Counted from the stretch's first letter, positions 52,936-62,284 are shown. The stretch is DNA of 64,000 nt from an uncultured Roseibium sp. (GCF_963675985.1 NZ_OY780958.1:2914001-2978000); one strand, 5' to 3'. Notes: generated by a model from the letters alone, not told the origin. Translations and numbers: made by a program.

Positions 52936-54480
52936 ATGGGGACGCATATGCATTTTGAATTACCTGTTTCAACGCCGCTCTCTCTTTCGGGCCGGGCTCG
53001 GATGATGTCTTTCCGCAAGCAACCGGGAAGGTTTGACGGTTCGGAGAAAAAGGCGAAACGCGGAAGATTTCTGCGGATGGTCGTCGGGCTTCTGGCTGCC
53101 TCTGCTGCCAGCGCGGGTTGCGGCGAGGCTTACGCGCAGTCCCGCATCTGGAACGTCACCGGTACCTATGCAGAGATTGTCGCGACCGACTGCCGCGATT
53201 GCGGGGACGATATCGGGATCCTGATCGCCTGCCGGGGGGATGGACTGCCGGCACGGGTCAGCGTGCCATGGCTGGCGACGGAAAACGGGCCGGCCGGCAT
53301 GACCCTGCCGCTTGAAATGACCATCGGCAACCAGCGCTTCGTCTATGACGCGACACTCAGCAATCCCGGTCAGGCCGGCCACGTGCCCGAGTTTTTCATG
53401 AACCCGCACGATCCCGCGCTTGAGGCCCTGATGACAGGCCGCATCGCCCAGTTCGTCTTCGACGGTGTCCAGGCGAAAATCGGGCTGCAGAGTTCCCGCT
53501 CGGCCTTGTCGATCTTCAAGGCCCATTGCGGCTGGAACAATGTTCCCTACGGCGCGCAATTCGCGAACGGTGAACCGGTAAGCGCTGGCGGTTCCTTCCA
53601 GCCCTCCGGAGCGGGCGGTCAGCAAGCCCCTGCCCCCAATCCGGACCTATCCTGGTTCGCAAATTCCTATCCGGACCAGCAAACCGGAACAACGGATGGA
53701 ACGCTCACCTTCGGAATTCCGGAAACCGATGCCATGGTCTTCGATGCCTTGTGCCGCGCCGGGCAAGGCAATAGCGCCGAGGTCCGGTTCGGGGTGGCAC
53801 TGGGCGCCTTGAGGGATGGCGACCCGGTTACGCTCTATATCCGCCCGAACGGGGCAAGCTTCGAATTCAGCGGAACGGCATTCCAGGCCGAGAACGGCGA
53901 ATTCGCGGGTATGACCGTGCAAATTCCGTTGTCCGACCCGGTCTGGCAGGCGATGTCTGCCGCCGGGGCCCCGTTTGTAATCGGGGCTCACTCGGGCGGC
54001 GAGGCGATGGTCAGCTCCGAAGGTGCTTCTACCGCAATCGGCCAGTTTCTCCAGACCTGTCAGTCTGCTGCCGGCCAGGGAGCAGTTCAGGGAGCCTCCC
54101 AGCAACCGCAGGCCGATCTGCCGTCTCAGGGTGTGCCGCAGCAGCTACAATCACACCAACCGCTGGCACAGCAACCGCTTGTGCAACAGCCGCTGGCGCA
54201 ACAGCCGCAGCAGCCACAGCCCCAGCAGCAACCGGCCACGGCAATCGACGGCAGCTACGCCTGCAGCGACGGCTCGAACTTGCTGGTGGCGGTTACGCAG
54301 CTCGGCGCGAACGAGATCGCCAATGTCGTGCGCAACGGCACAGAGGTCCACGCGCTCGTAAAGCAGCCGGCAGAAGGCGCCGGTATGCGGTTCAGCGACG
54401 GAAATTCCAACCTGATCGCGATCAACGGCATCCTCATGCTGACCGCCCCCCAGGGCGGGGCAAGCTGCCAGAAACGATAA
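52936..54480 (+). CDS. Exported protein with duplicated domain, Gln-rich linker and MliC-like tail
   Basis: The frame encodes 514 residues from the first ATG; ATGs at 53002/53005 are equally plausible, since no start has a clear ribosome-binding site. A signal peptide (FLRMVVGLLAASAASAGCGE) is followed by two apparently homologous domains, about residues 70-200 and 245-375. Each has a paired-cysteine start (ACRGDG / LCRAGQG), a PxDPxxxAL-type middle, and a closing ALxxF..C or IGQFLQTC. A Gln/Pro-rich linker (about 385-435) leads to a C-terminal domain beginning SYACSDGSNLLVAV and ending with a paired cysteine, which resembles the lysozyme inhibitor MliC. The duplicated domain is not recognised. 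Another exported orphan follows at once. Confidence 0.7.
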   Translation: MGTHMHFELPVSTPLSLSGRARMMSFRKQPGRFDGSEKKAKRGRFLRMVVGLLAASAASAGCGEAYAQSRIWNVTGTYAEIVATDCRDCGDDIGILIACRGDGLPARVSVPWLATENGPAGMTLPLEMTIGNQRFVYDATLSNPGQAGHVPEFFMNPHDPALEALMTGRIAQFVFDGVQAKIGLQSSRSALSIFKAHCGWNNVPYGAQFANGEPVSAGGSFQPSGAGGQQAPAPNPDLSWFANSYPDQQTGTTDGTLTFGIPETDAMVFDALCRAGQGNSAEVRFGVALGALRDGDPVTLYIRPNGASFEFSGTAFQAENGEFAGMTVQIPLSDPVWQAMSAAGAPFVIGAHSGGEAMVSSEGASTAIGQFLQTCQSAAGQGAVQGASQQPQADLPSQGVPQQLQSHQPLAQQPLVQQPLAQQPQQPQPQQQPATAIDGSYACSDGSNLLVAVTQLGANEIANVVRNGTEVHALVKQPAEGAGMRFSDGNSNLIAINGILMLTAPQGGASCQKR

Positions 54481-54539
54481 GCGAGATTATTGGCCCCTTT
54501 CGTGGGCGAGCAAACTTCAAACAAAGGACGATTTTTAAA

Positions 54540-55538
54540 ATGATTGAACGAACTACGCCGGGTTTCCGGCCTGGACGGGCATGGGCCCTGATCGCAGTGA
54601 TGCTCGGTTTTCTCGTGCTGCCGTCCCTGTCGGCGCAGGCCCAGGGAGCTCCCGCCGAGCGGTGCTCCCAGATTATCGAACAGCAAGGGCTTCAATGGGA
54701 CCCCAGGAATCCACAAGCAACCAAATGGGTCTATTCGAATATCCGCAGTCTGTGCCAGAAAACGCCGGCGGCGACCTATCCGATCGATTGCTTTCGCGCC
54801 GCGATCCGGCAGGGCCTGGATTATCAGCACGGAATGAACTTGTGCCGCTTCGACCGGGGCGGATGCGTCTTCAGGTCGGCGATCAGTTTCAGGCTGAATT
54901 TCAACCCTGACGGCACGTACTCCGGCCCGACCGCGGGAGGCTGGGACACCATCATTCGCCATTGTGCATTCGGCGAACAGTTGAGATTAGGGCCGAATGG
55001 TGACAGCCCGACCGTTAACGGTGGCGGGTTTTCCGGAACATGCATGAAAACCCTCCTCAACAAAGCGTATTTCGGCGTCGCGTTGAACCAGGACGACGTG
55101 AGCCGGATGTGCCAGTTCGCCCGGGACACGGGCTCGCCGAACGACTGCGCCTTGGCGCTGGAACAAAATCTCCGGAACTACAAAGGCCTGCGAGACCGGA
55201 CTGGTAGATTCTTCGGGTACACCTCTGGGGACAATGACTATCTGAAACAAAGTGTGGTTGCGGTCTGCGCCAATGCGCTGAACGAGGTGACCTCAAATTG
55301 CGTCTTTAGAGGCTTGGGAAACAACTTCGATCTCGACACGGTGGTCGAGGTATGCCGAGCCAAGGAAAACATTTTGCGTAATATGGGTCTGGTACCGGGA
55401 ACGGGACGAGATCACCCGCTGAACGCCATGCAGGCCATGGGCAACAATTGCGTGACCCGGAACTCCATCGACAATGCCGGCTCGGTCAATATCAGCAACG
55501 GCTGGCGGCGATGCCTGAACCAGCCGCTGTTCAACTGA
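54540..55538 (+). CDS. Cysteine-rich exported protein, hypothetical
   Basis: The 332-residue protein has a signal peptide (residues 1-35, cleavage near SAQAQG) and a mature part with about 13 cysteines spread evenly (RCSQIIEQQG, LCQKTP, DCFRAAIRQG, CVFRS and others), implying several disulfides in an extracytoplasmic fold. A repeating xxCxxAL(x)8-12 helical pattern suggests tandem Cys-helix units. AGGA lies about ten bases before the ATG. It lies 59 bases after the duplicated-domain gene and may be co-transcribed with it. No family is recognised. Confidence 0.7.
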   Translation: MIERTTPGFRPGRAWALIAVMLGFLVLPSLSAQAQGAPAERCSQIIEQQGLQWDPRNPQATKWVYSNIRSLCQKTPAATYPIDCFRAAIRQGLDYQHGMNLCRFDRGGCVFRSAISFRLNFNPDGTYSGPTAGGWDTIIRHCAFGEQLRLGPNGDSPTVNGGGFSGTCMKTLLNKAYFGVALNQDDVSRMCQFARDTGSPNDCALALEQNLRNYKGLRDRTGRFFGYTSGDNDYLKQSVVAVCANALNEVTSNCVFRGLGNNFDLDTVVEVCRAKENILRNMGLVPGTGRDHPLNAMQAMGNNCVTRNSIDNAGSVNISNGWRRCLNQPLFN

Positions 55539-55603
55539 GGTCCGCAGACCCGGCGGGGCTCTGGTTTGAAAACCGGCTGCACTGAGCCGGGAAAGGTGAA
55601 AAC

Positions 55604-55631
55604 GCCGGGAGCGGTCCGAACCCCTCCCGGC
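55604..55631. terminator. Bidirectional hairpin terminator
   Basis: GCCGGGAG and CTCCCGGC form a perfect 8-bp stem with a 12-base loop in the gap between two convergent genes. TTGCTTTG follows on the plus strand and GTTTTC on the minus strand. Confidence 0.6.
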
Positions 55632-55655
55632 TTGCTTTGAAACTTTGCAGAGGCG

Positions 55656-56333
55656 TCAGCCGTGGACGTCCATGTCGGGAATGCCGTCGATGGACACCCG
55701 ATCGACGATGAGGCTGTCCTCGATCGCCTTCAGGTCCATGTTCGCCAACTGGGCTTTCTTGGCCGTCAGGTTCTCGGCCGCGTGGTACAGGCTCGCGGTC
55801 AGCTGGTCATAGGGCACCGCCACAAAGGTGTAGGCCACCTGCTGATCGATCAGCGCCGCGTGCGTTACCGCCTGCTTGGTGTCGCCGGTCTTCAGCGCGG
55901 TGTTGGCCTTGTCCAGATGATCGGTATCCTCCGGCTTGAGCGCGTAGTCGTTGAGGACCGAGATCTGGGCATTCAGCGGCAGATAGCGGCTCTCGTCACC
56001 GCCCTTCGTCGCCTTGCCAACAACCTTGTCCAGCGTCGTGGCGTCCTTTTCCGCCTGCATGGCCAGCGACTGGGCCGTGTTCACAAGGGTTTCCGCCTTG
56101 TCCGTATCGCCGTTATAGATCGCCAGGCGGGCGGCATGTACGTCGGACATGGCCTCCAGGCCGTCCTTCGACAGTTTGAGAAAGTTGTCGGCCACGATGG
56201 ACGCCTTCTGGTCCATTTTGGCCGTGTCCGCCTGATGAGAGGCCTCTGCCGCGTAGACTGCGGCCGAAGTCAGTGCCGTGGCGCCGATCAGGCTTGCTGC
56301 GACCAGCGAGGCCAATGCTACTCTCGATTTCAT
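55656..56333 (-). CDS. yfdX: YfdX-family exported protein
   Basis: The 225-residue protein has a signal peptide (MKSRVALASLVAASLIGATA, cleavage near residue 30) and the YfdX domain. An N-terminal helix contains VADNFLKLSKDGLEAMSDVH, followed by LAIYNGDTDKAETLVNTAQS, a central LPLNAQISVLNDYAL, and a C-terminal VAYTFVAVPYDQLTASLYHA. YfdX-like proteins bind small hydrophobic molecules and are linked to periplasmic stress. GGAGA six bases before the ATG at 56333 sets the start; the upstream frame reads as non-family sequence. Confidence 0.85.
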   Translation of the reverse strand: MKSRVALASLVAASLIGATALTSAAVYAAEASHQADTAKMDQKASIVADNFLKLSKDGLEAMSDVHAARLAIYNGDTDKAETLVNTAQSLAMQAEKDATTLDKVVGKATKGGDESRYLPLNAQISVLNDYALKPEDTDHLDKANTALKTGDTKQAVTHAALIDQQVAYTFVAVPYDQLTASLYHAAENLTAKKAQLANMDLKAIEDSLIVDRVSIDGIPDMDVHG

Positions 56334-56710
56334 CGTCATTCTCCATCGGTTCTTAAAACCTTCCGGCTTGGCCGTCGTCTGTACGGCTGCCTTTGTCGGA
56401 GGGGACAGCGGGAAAATGAACCTGCGCCTTCGGCATTGCAAGCATCTGATTATTAAACATTTTTCACCGAGTTTCCTTAATTTCGCCGCTTAACGGAGCA
56501 CATGGGACACCGATACGCCGGCAAGACAGGCCGGCATGCCCTTGCCGGGCGCAATCTCCTCTGGCCTTTTCGGCCCGCTTTCTCTAGAACCAAGCGCCAA
56601 CAAGACATCCATCCGAACCAGGCCTGATGGACCGGCGCGCCCCGGAGTTTGTCCGAGCGTCGCGCGCCTGCGGTCCTTATGCCGGCCGGAGCCTGAGGAG
56701 CTTTATTTCA

Positions 56711-58309
56711 ATGGCCACCATGAACGGCGCGCCCTATCTGACGCGACGCACCTTTGCGATCATCTCCCACCCGGACGCCGGCAAGACGACGCTGACGGAA
56801 AAGCTGCTCCTGTCCGGCGGCGCCATCCGCGCCGCCGGACAGGTACGCGCCCGCGGCGAACGGCGTCGCGCCCGTTCCGACTGGATGAAGATCGAACAGG
56901 AACGCGGCATTTCGGTCTCGTCCTCGGTGATGACGTTCGAGCGGAACGGCATCATCTACAATCTGCTCGACACGCCGGGCCACGAGGACTTTTCCGAAGA
57001 CACCTACCGCACGCTGACCGCCGTCGACGCGGCGATCATGGTGATCGACGCCGCCAAGGGCATCGAGACCCAGACGCGCAAGCTGTTCGAGGTGTGTCGC
57101 CTGCGTGACATTCCGATCATCACTTTCGTCAACAAGATCGACCGGGAAGGCCGGCACGCGCTGGAAATCCTCGACGAGGTCCAGGAAGCGCTGGCGCTGG
57201 ACGTGTCCCCGCAGACCTGGCCGGTCGGCATGGGCTCCGACTTCTTCGGCGTCTACGACTGGCAGAAGAAGAAGTTCCACACCTCCGCCGGCGAGCGCGG
57301 CGGCGCCTATGCCCGCACCCTCGACGTTTCCGGTCTGGAGGACCCGATCCTCGTGGACACCGTCTTCGACCGGATCATGGACGAGCTCACCGAAAACGTC
57401 GAACTGGGCGCGGAAGGCTATGCGGAATTCGACAAGGAAAGCTTCCTGGAAGGCCACCTGACGCCAGTGTTCTTCGGTTCGGCTCTGCGCGACTACGGCA
57501 TTGAGGAGCTGCTGGACTTCATCGCAGATTATGCCCCTCCCCCGCATTCCCAGCCGGCCACCGGCGGGCGAACCATCCGGCCGGACGAGGACAAGGTCAC
57601 CGGCTTCGTCTTCAAGGTGCAGGCGAACATGGACCCCAAGCACCGGGACCGGATCGCCTTCGTGCGCCTGTGCTCCGGCACGTTCAAGCGCGGCATGAAG
57701 CTGAAGCACGTGCGTGCCGGCAAGGTGATCGCGGTTACCGCGCCGATCTTCTTCTTCGCCGAGGAACGCGAGATTGCCGAAACCGCCTATCCGGGCGACG
57801 TGATCGGCGTACCCAACCACGGCCAGCTCAGGGTCGGCGACACGCTGACGGAGGGCGAGGACATCCACGTCACCGGGCTTCCCGCTTTTGCTCCTGAAAT
57901 CCTGCGCCGGGTGCGGCTCGGCGACACCATGAAGGTCAAGCAGATGCGCCAGGGCCTGCAGGATCTGGCCGAGGAAGGCCTGGTGCAGATCTTCAAGCCG
58001 GACATCGGCTCCAACTGGATCGTCGGCGTGGTCGGCATCCTGCAGCTCGACGTGGTCGTCGACCGGCTCAAGGCGGAATACGGCGCGGAGATCGGCTTCG
58101 AGCCGGTCAACTACTCCACCGCCCGCTGGATCGAGACCGACCAGGCGACGTTGCAAAAGATGATCGAGAACCACCGCATGTCGATTGCCGAGGACCGCGA
58201 CGACCGGCCGGTGTTCCTGTTCAAGAATGCCTGGGAAGTCGGCTATATCGGCGAGAAATACCCGGACGTGAAATTCCGCGAAACGCGCGAGATCGTGCAC
58301 GAAGGATAG
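56711..58309 (+). CDS. prfC: Peptide chain release factor 3
   Basis: The 532-residue translational GTPase recycles RF1 and RF2 after termination. G motifs are complete: ISHPDAGKTTLTEKLLLSGG (G1), RGISVSSSVM (G2), LLDTPGHEDFSEDTYRTL (G3) and FVNKIDREGR (G4), followed by beta-barrel and EF-G-like domains ending with KYPDVKFRETREIV. The ATG at 56711, with GGAG ten bases upstream, fits RF3 N-termini; the 28 upstream codons are rejected. The equally long antisense frame has no family resemblance. Confidence 0.95.
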   Translation: MATMNGAPYLTRRTFAIISHPDAGKTTLTEKLLLSGGAIRAAGQVRARGERRRARSDWMKIEQERGISVSSSVMTFERNGIIYNLLDTPGHEDFSEDTYRTLTAVDAAIMVIDAAKGIETQTRKLFEVCRLRDIPIITFVNKIDREGRHALEILDEVQEALALDVSPQTWPVGMGSDFFGVYDWQKKKFHTSAGERGGAYARTLDVSGLEDPILVDTVFDRIMDELTENVELGAEGYAEFDKESFLEGHLTPVFFGSALRDYGIEELLDFIADYAPPPHSQPATGGRTIRPDEDKVTGFVFKVQANMDPKHRDRIAFVRLCSGTFKRGMKLKHVRAGKVIAVTAPIFFFAEEREIAETAYPGDVIGVPNHGQLRVGDTLTEGEDIHVTGLPAFAPEILRRVRLGDTMKVKQMRQGLQDLAEEGLVQIFKPDIGSNWIVGVVGILQLDVVVDRLKAEYGAEIGFEPVNYSTARWIETDQATLQKMIENHRMSIAEDRDDRPVFLFKNAWEVGYIGEKYPDVKFRETREIVHEG

Positions 58310-58504
58310 ATCGGCTGGTTCCTCGAACTCCCCGGCTATCCCAGCCTTCGTGCCGGAAGCCAATTCCCCTCTTTTTCAGGCCTTGCCTTGCCCCGGGCAG
58401 GCGCGGCCTGTTACTCCTGAGCGCCATCACCCTTCCCTGACCCCTGTTTCCGGAACACTGCCGAAAGGCGGCGGCACCGGACACCATCGATCGAGGACCA
58501 TGGC

Positions 58505-59158
58505 ATGGCACAAGACGGCAAATCCCAATCCGGCGGTTTCGCCTCCCTCAAGGCAGGCTCGACAGACTCGGACGCAATCGCGGATTATTACGACGATTGG
58601 GCCAAGACCTATGACGAGACGCTTGTCACATGGGACTATCAGGCACCCAGAGATGCAGCCGCCCTGCTTGCACCGCATCTTTCTCCGAACGCACATATCC
58701 TGGACGTCGGCTGCGGGACTGGGCTGGTTGCCGATGCGCTGAGCCAGTTTGGGGATTTTCACCTAGACGGCATCGATATCTCGGCTGAATCGCTCAAGCT
58801 GGCGGAAAAACGCGGCGGCTACGAGAAGCTGGTATGCCACGATCTGCAAAAACATCCCCTTCCGCTCGAAGACGACAGCTTCGATGCCGCCATTTCCGTC
58901 GGGGTCCTGACCTATATCGCGGATGCGGAAGCCCTGTTCCGCGACCTGTGCCGCTGTGTCCGTGCCGGCGGCGTCATCGGCTTTACCCAGCGGACCGACC
59001 GCTGGGAGGCGCTCGATTTCGCCGCGATGATCGGTTCGCTGGAAAGCGCCGGCCTGTGGACCACGCTCCACATCAGCGAACCGCGCGGATACCTGCCCGG
59101 CAACGAGGATTTTGCGGATGAGATCAAGATCATCCACACACTCTGCCGGGTTGCATGA
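58505..59158 (+). CDS. Class I SAM-dependent methyltransferase
   Basis: The 217-residue protein has the Rossmann methyltransferase fold: motif I HILDVGCGTGLVADALSQFG (about residues 62-81), motif II DGIDISAESLKLA, and post-motif LPLEDDSFDAAISVGVLTYI. The N-terminal DYYDDWAKTYDETLVTWDYQ is typical of small-molecule methyltransferases such as Williams-Beuren-syndrome-like proteins. A GAGGA stretch precedes the ATG. The substrate is unknown and no operon partner is evident. Confidence 0.88.
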   Translation: MAQDGKSQSGGFASLKAGSTDSDAIADYYDDWAKTYDETLVTWDYQAPRDAAALLAPHLSPNAHILDVGCGTGLVADALSQFGDFHLDGIDISAESLKLAEKRGGYEKLVCHDLQKHPLPLEDDSFDAAISVGVLTYIADAEALFRDLCRCVRAGGVIGFTQRTDRWEALDFAAMIGSLESAGLWTTLHISEPRGYLPGNEDFADEIKIIHTLCRVA

Positions 59159-59227
59159 CCAGGAAGGCTGAGGCGAAATCCGACCTCCGGGGCGTCAAAT
59201 CAGGCACTGCCTCGACGAATACTCGGT

Positions 59228-59461
59228 AGTCATCCCAGCGAAGGCTGGGGTCCAGTACACCGTAGCCTCTGCATTGCTACAACACGCGCTTGCGTTTACT
59301 GGTTTCCAGCCGGAGCCTGTCCCCGCGCAAGCGGGTACTGGAATGACAAGGTGTTTGTGGCAAAGACCTGCCCTCTCCAGCATCGAAGTCGCGCCTCCGG
59401 CGCGGCTGATGTCTGGATCCCAGATCAGCGTTCGGCTGCGCCTCACTTGTGCGGAATGACG
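59228..59461. repeat. Cluster of palindromic intergenic repeat units
   Basis: GTCATCCCAGCGAAGGCTGG at 59228 and TACTGGAATGAC at 59336-59347 are inverted ends of one unit with internal hairpins (CCCCGCGCAAGCGGG). A second unit at about 59411-59461 runs from GTCTGGATCCCAGATCAGCG to GCGGAATGACGG. These GTCATCCC/GGAATGAC elements are a common alphaproteobacterial palindromic family, distinct from the RIME-like set at 4 kb. No gene is seen in 59159-59597. Confidence 0.75.
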
Positions 59462-59597
59462 GAAGCGCGCCTTCCCTCCCCGCCCCGGTTATCCCCACGG
59501 ATTAACCCAACGACAGTTTACCGCTCGACATTTCGCCATATTGCAGCGCAATATAAACGATCCACGGTTTCGGAGAGACCATCAACGGATCACAGAG

Positions 59598-59927
59598 ATG
59601 AGTAATTTCAAGACGATCATTGATTTGTTCGGACTGACACCGGAAGAAGCCGCCAGCTATCTGAAGGCGGAGCCGAGCGACATTATTCGCTGGTGCGAGA
59701 CTGCGGACAGCCCGCCGTTGGACGTCTGGCGACAGTTGGTGAAGCTGTTCGACACGATCCGCTTCGCGGCGGAAGAGGCTGCAAAGGCCGCGGATCTCGA
59801 CCGGATGGAGGCAACCGACCTCAACCGGATCGCCATGACTCTTCCCGAACAGGATGGCGCCCTGGAAGGCCCGCGCCGGGCGATCACTGCCATGGCTGTG
59901 ACCTCGCTCGCCCGGGTATTCGTATAA
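59598..59927 (+). CDS. Small helical protein with an HTH-like N-terminus
   Basis: The 109-residue protein begins MSNFKTIIDLFGLTPEEAAS and continues with YLKAEPSDIIRWCETADSPP, a layout like a Cro/phage-type helix-turn-helix in which the second helix would follow SDIIRWC. The remainder is two amphipathic helices (LVKLFDTIRFAAEEAAKAAD). I chose the ATG at 59598; in-frame codons upstream include an ATG at 59541. DNA binding is an inference, and the protein could equally be structural. It stands alone, downstream of a repeat cluster. Confidence 0.55.
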   Translation: MSNFKTIIDLFGLTPEEAASYLKAEPSDIIRWCETADSPPLDVWRQLVKLFDTIRFAAEEAAKAADLDRMEATDLNRIAMTLPEQDGALEGPRRAITAMAVTSLARVFV

Positions 59928-60171
59928 GTATCACGGGTATCGCGGACAGAACCAAACGGATAGATCCGTTTAGCAAACTCTTGAGCATAACCATGGCAAG
60001 TGCCTTGGCATTGCCCGGTCTTTAGGCATTCTAGAAGACCTGCGTCTCGGGATGCGAGCGATTCGAGCGATTTCGTCATGAACGACGATGAGCACGGATC
60101 GCCCGGCCGGTCGACGCGGAACGTCTGTGCACGACGTCACCTGATCAAGCCGCCGGGAAAGGCTTCAGACC

Positions 60172-61104
60172 ATGGCTCACGAAATCAAGGTGATTGCCGA
60201 AATCGGTTGCAATCACAAGGGCGACATGGACATCGCCAAGGAGATGATCCAGGTCGCGGCGAATGTCTGCCACGCCCATGTGGCCAAGTTCCAGAAGCGC
60301 AACAACCGCGAACTGCTGTCCGGTTCCGAGTTCGAGACCCCGCACCCGGTGCCGCACAACTCCTACGGCGACACCTATGGCGAGCACCGGGAGTTTCTGG
60401 AATTCACCGCGGGCCAGCACAAGGAATTGCAGGAAGAGTGCCGCCTGGCCGGCATCGACTATTCCACCTCCGTATGGGACCTGACCTCGGCGAAGGAAAT
60501 CGTCGCCCTGGAGCCACTACTGATCAAGATCCCGTCCGCGACCAACCAGCATTTTGAACTTCAGGACTATCTCTGCCGCAACTATGACGGCGAGATCCAT
60601 GTCTCCACGGGCATGACGACACGGGCGGAGATCGCCCGGATGGTCGACTTCTACGAGGAACGCGGCCGGGCGAAGGACCTGGTGGTCTATGCCTGCACTT
60701 CCGGCTATCCGGTGGAATTCGAGGATGTCTGCCTGCTGGAAATCAACCGGCTGCAGGAAATCTATGGCGACCGGGTCAAGTCGATCGGCTTTTCCGGCCA
60801 CCATCACGGGATCGCGACCGATATCGCGGCCATGACCGCCGGTGTCCTCGGCTTCCAGCGCTACGGTCAGGGCGTCCTGTCCTATATCGAGCGCCACTTC
60901 ACCCTGAACCGGACCTGGAAGGGTACGGATCACGCCGCCAGCCTGGAGCCGGACGGATTGCGGCGCCTGTGCCGCGACCTGCGCAATGTCGCCAAGACGC
61001 TCCGCTACAAGGAGAAGGATCTCCTCGACGTGGAGCAGGTCCAGCGCGACAAGCTCAAGTGGCAGGACGCGAAACAGAGCAGACAGATCCGGCAAGTCTC
61101 GTAA
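60172..61104 (+). CDS. neuB: Nonulosonic acid synthase (NeuB family), short form without SAF domain
   Basis: The 310-residue protein has the NeuB barrel: IKVIAEIGCNHKGDMDIAKE at the N-terminus, AKFQKRNNRE, ATNQHFELQDYL, EIHVSTGMTTRAEI, and the metal-binding SIGFSGHHHGIATDIAAM with ERHFTLNRTWKGTDHAASLE. It condenses phosphoenolpyruvate with an N-acyl- or free hexosamine-type sugar. The usual C-terminal antifreeze-like SAF domain, which would extend it to about 346 residues, is missing; the chain ends in a basic coiled tail. AAGG precedes the ATG. It lies one base before the NeuA-HAD gene, so the two are co-translated. The product sugar (sialic, legionaminic, pseudaminic or Kdn-like) is undetermined. 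Confidence 0.88.
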   Translation: MAHEIKVIAEIGCNHKGDMDIAKEMIQVAANVCHAHVAKFQKRNNRELLSGSEFETPHPVPHNSYGDTYGEHREFLEFTAGQHKELQEECRLAGIDYSTSVWDLTSAKEIVALEPLLIKIPSATNQHFELQDYLCRNYDGEIHVSTGMTTRAEIARMVDFYEERGRAKDLVVYACTSGYPVEFEDVCLLEINRLQEIYGDRVKSIGFSGHHHGIATDIAAMTAGVLGFQRYGQGVLSYIERHFTLNRTWKGTDHAASLEPDGLRRLCRDLRNVAKTLRYKEKDLLDVEQVQRDKLKWQDAKQSRQIRQVS

Positions 61105-61105
61105 C

Positions 61106-62284
61106 ATGAGGGTCGTCGCGGTCATTCCGGCCCGCGGGGGATCCAAGGGACTTCCAGGCAAGAACATCCGCCCGCTCGGCGGCGTGCCGCTCGTTTCCCG
61201 CACCGTCGATGCCGCGCTCCATGCCGCCTCTATCGAGCGCGTCTTCGTTTCCAGCGATGATGCGGAGATCTTGAAAGTTGCCCGGACAGCCGGTGCGCAT
61301 GCCATCGGCAGGCCCGCAGAGATCAGCGGCGCCACCGCCAGCTCCGAATCCGCTCTGCTGCATGCCCTGGAGCACCTGAAGACTGACCCAGCCGGCCTGC
61401 CGGACATTCTCGTCTTCCTGCAATGCACCTCGCCGTTCACGACGTCGGCCGACATCGATCTTGTGGTCGACACGCTGCTCGAGAAAGAGGCCGACAGCGC
61501 GTTTTCCGCCGTCGAGGACCACGGCTTCATCTGGCAGGAAGACCCCGCCGGCTTCGCCGAAGGCATCACCCACGACCATACCAAGCCCCGGCAGCGCCGC
61601 CAGGACATGACGCCGCGCTATCGGGAAAACGGCGCGATCTACGCCATGCGCGTGGACCCGTTTCTGGCAGAGCAGACCCGGTTCTGCGGCCGCACGGTGC
61701 TTGTTCCGATGACGGCGCCGACGATCGAGATCGACACCCAGGAAGACTGGGACATGGCCGAAGCCTTTGAGGCCTCCCGCAAGCCCGGAAAGCCGAGCAA
61801 GGTGCCGGCGCAGGGGCAGATCAAGGCGGTCGTGACCGATTTCGACGGCGTCCACACGGACGACCGGGTGCTGGTCAGCCAGGACGGTCAGGAAGCGGTG
61901 ATGTGCAGCCGGCGGGACGGCATGGGGATCGAGCGGCTCCGGGACCGGGGCGTCCGCCTGCTGATCCTGTCAAAGGAAGCAAACCCGGTGGTGAAAACCC
62001 GCGCGGCCAAGCTGAAGATGCCGGTCCAGAACCATGTGGACGACAAGCTCCCTGCCCTGGACGCCTGGCGCGCCGAGCATGGCCTCGACTGGAACGAAAT
62101 CGCCTATATCGGCAATGATATCAATGACGTGGCCTGCATGACCGCCTGCGGCCTTTCCTTTGCGCCCGCCGATGCCCATGCCGATGCACTGGCCGTGGCG
62201 GATATCGTGCTGGAAGCTTCCGGAGGCAAGGGGGCCTTGCGCGAAATGAGCGACTGTCTGATTGCCCGACATCTGATTGCGTAA
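61106..62284 (+). CDS. neuA: CMP-nonulosonate cytidylyltransferase fused to KdsC-type HAD phosphatase
   Basis: The 392-residue protein has two enzymes in one chain. Residues 1-225 are a NeuA-type cytidylyltransferase (VIPARGGSKGLPGKNIRPLG, CTSPFTTSADIDLV, MTPRYRENGAIYAM, PTIEIDTQEDW). Residues 240-392 are a KdsC-like HAD phosphatase with motif I VTDFDGVHTDD (D245 and D247), LILSKE (S289, K290) and IGNDINDVACM (336-346), so the catalytic set looks intact. The start ATG follows the neuB stop by a single base. The fusion implies that the synthase makes a phosphorylated acid which is dephosphorylated and activated in one protein, as in Kdn or sialic-9-phosphate pathways. Confidence 0.9.
   Translation: MRVVAVIPARGGSKGLPGKNIRPLGGVPLVSRTVDAALHAASIERVFVSSDDAEILKVARTAGAHAIGRPAEISGATASSESALLHALEHLKTDPAGLPDILVFLQCTSPFTTSADIDLVVDTLLEKEADSAFSAVEDHGFIWQEDPAGFAEGITHDHTKPRQRRQDMTPRYRENGAIYAMRVDPFLAEQTRFCGRTVLVPMTAPTIEIDTQEDWDMAEAFEASRKPGKPSKVPAQGQIKAVVTDFDGVHTDDRVLVSQDGQEAVMCSRRDGMGIERLRDRGVRLLILSKEANPVVKTRAAKLKMPVQNHVDDKLPALDAWRAEHGLDWNEIAYIGNDINDVACMTACGLSFAPADAHADALAVADIVLEASGGKGALREMSDCLIARHLIA

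Noticed and set aside
56708..58363. 551-codon open frame antisense to prfC
   Set aside because: RF3 is unmistakable on the plus strand; the antisense frame is rich in His, Asp and Arg without domain features.
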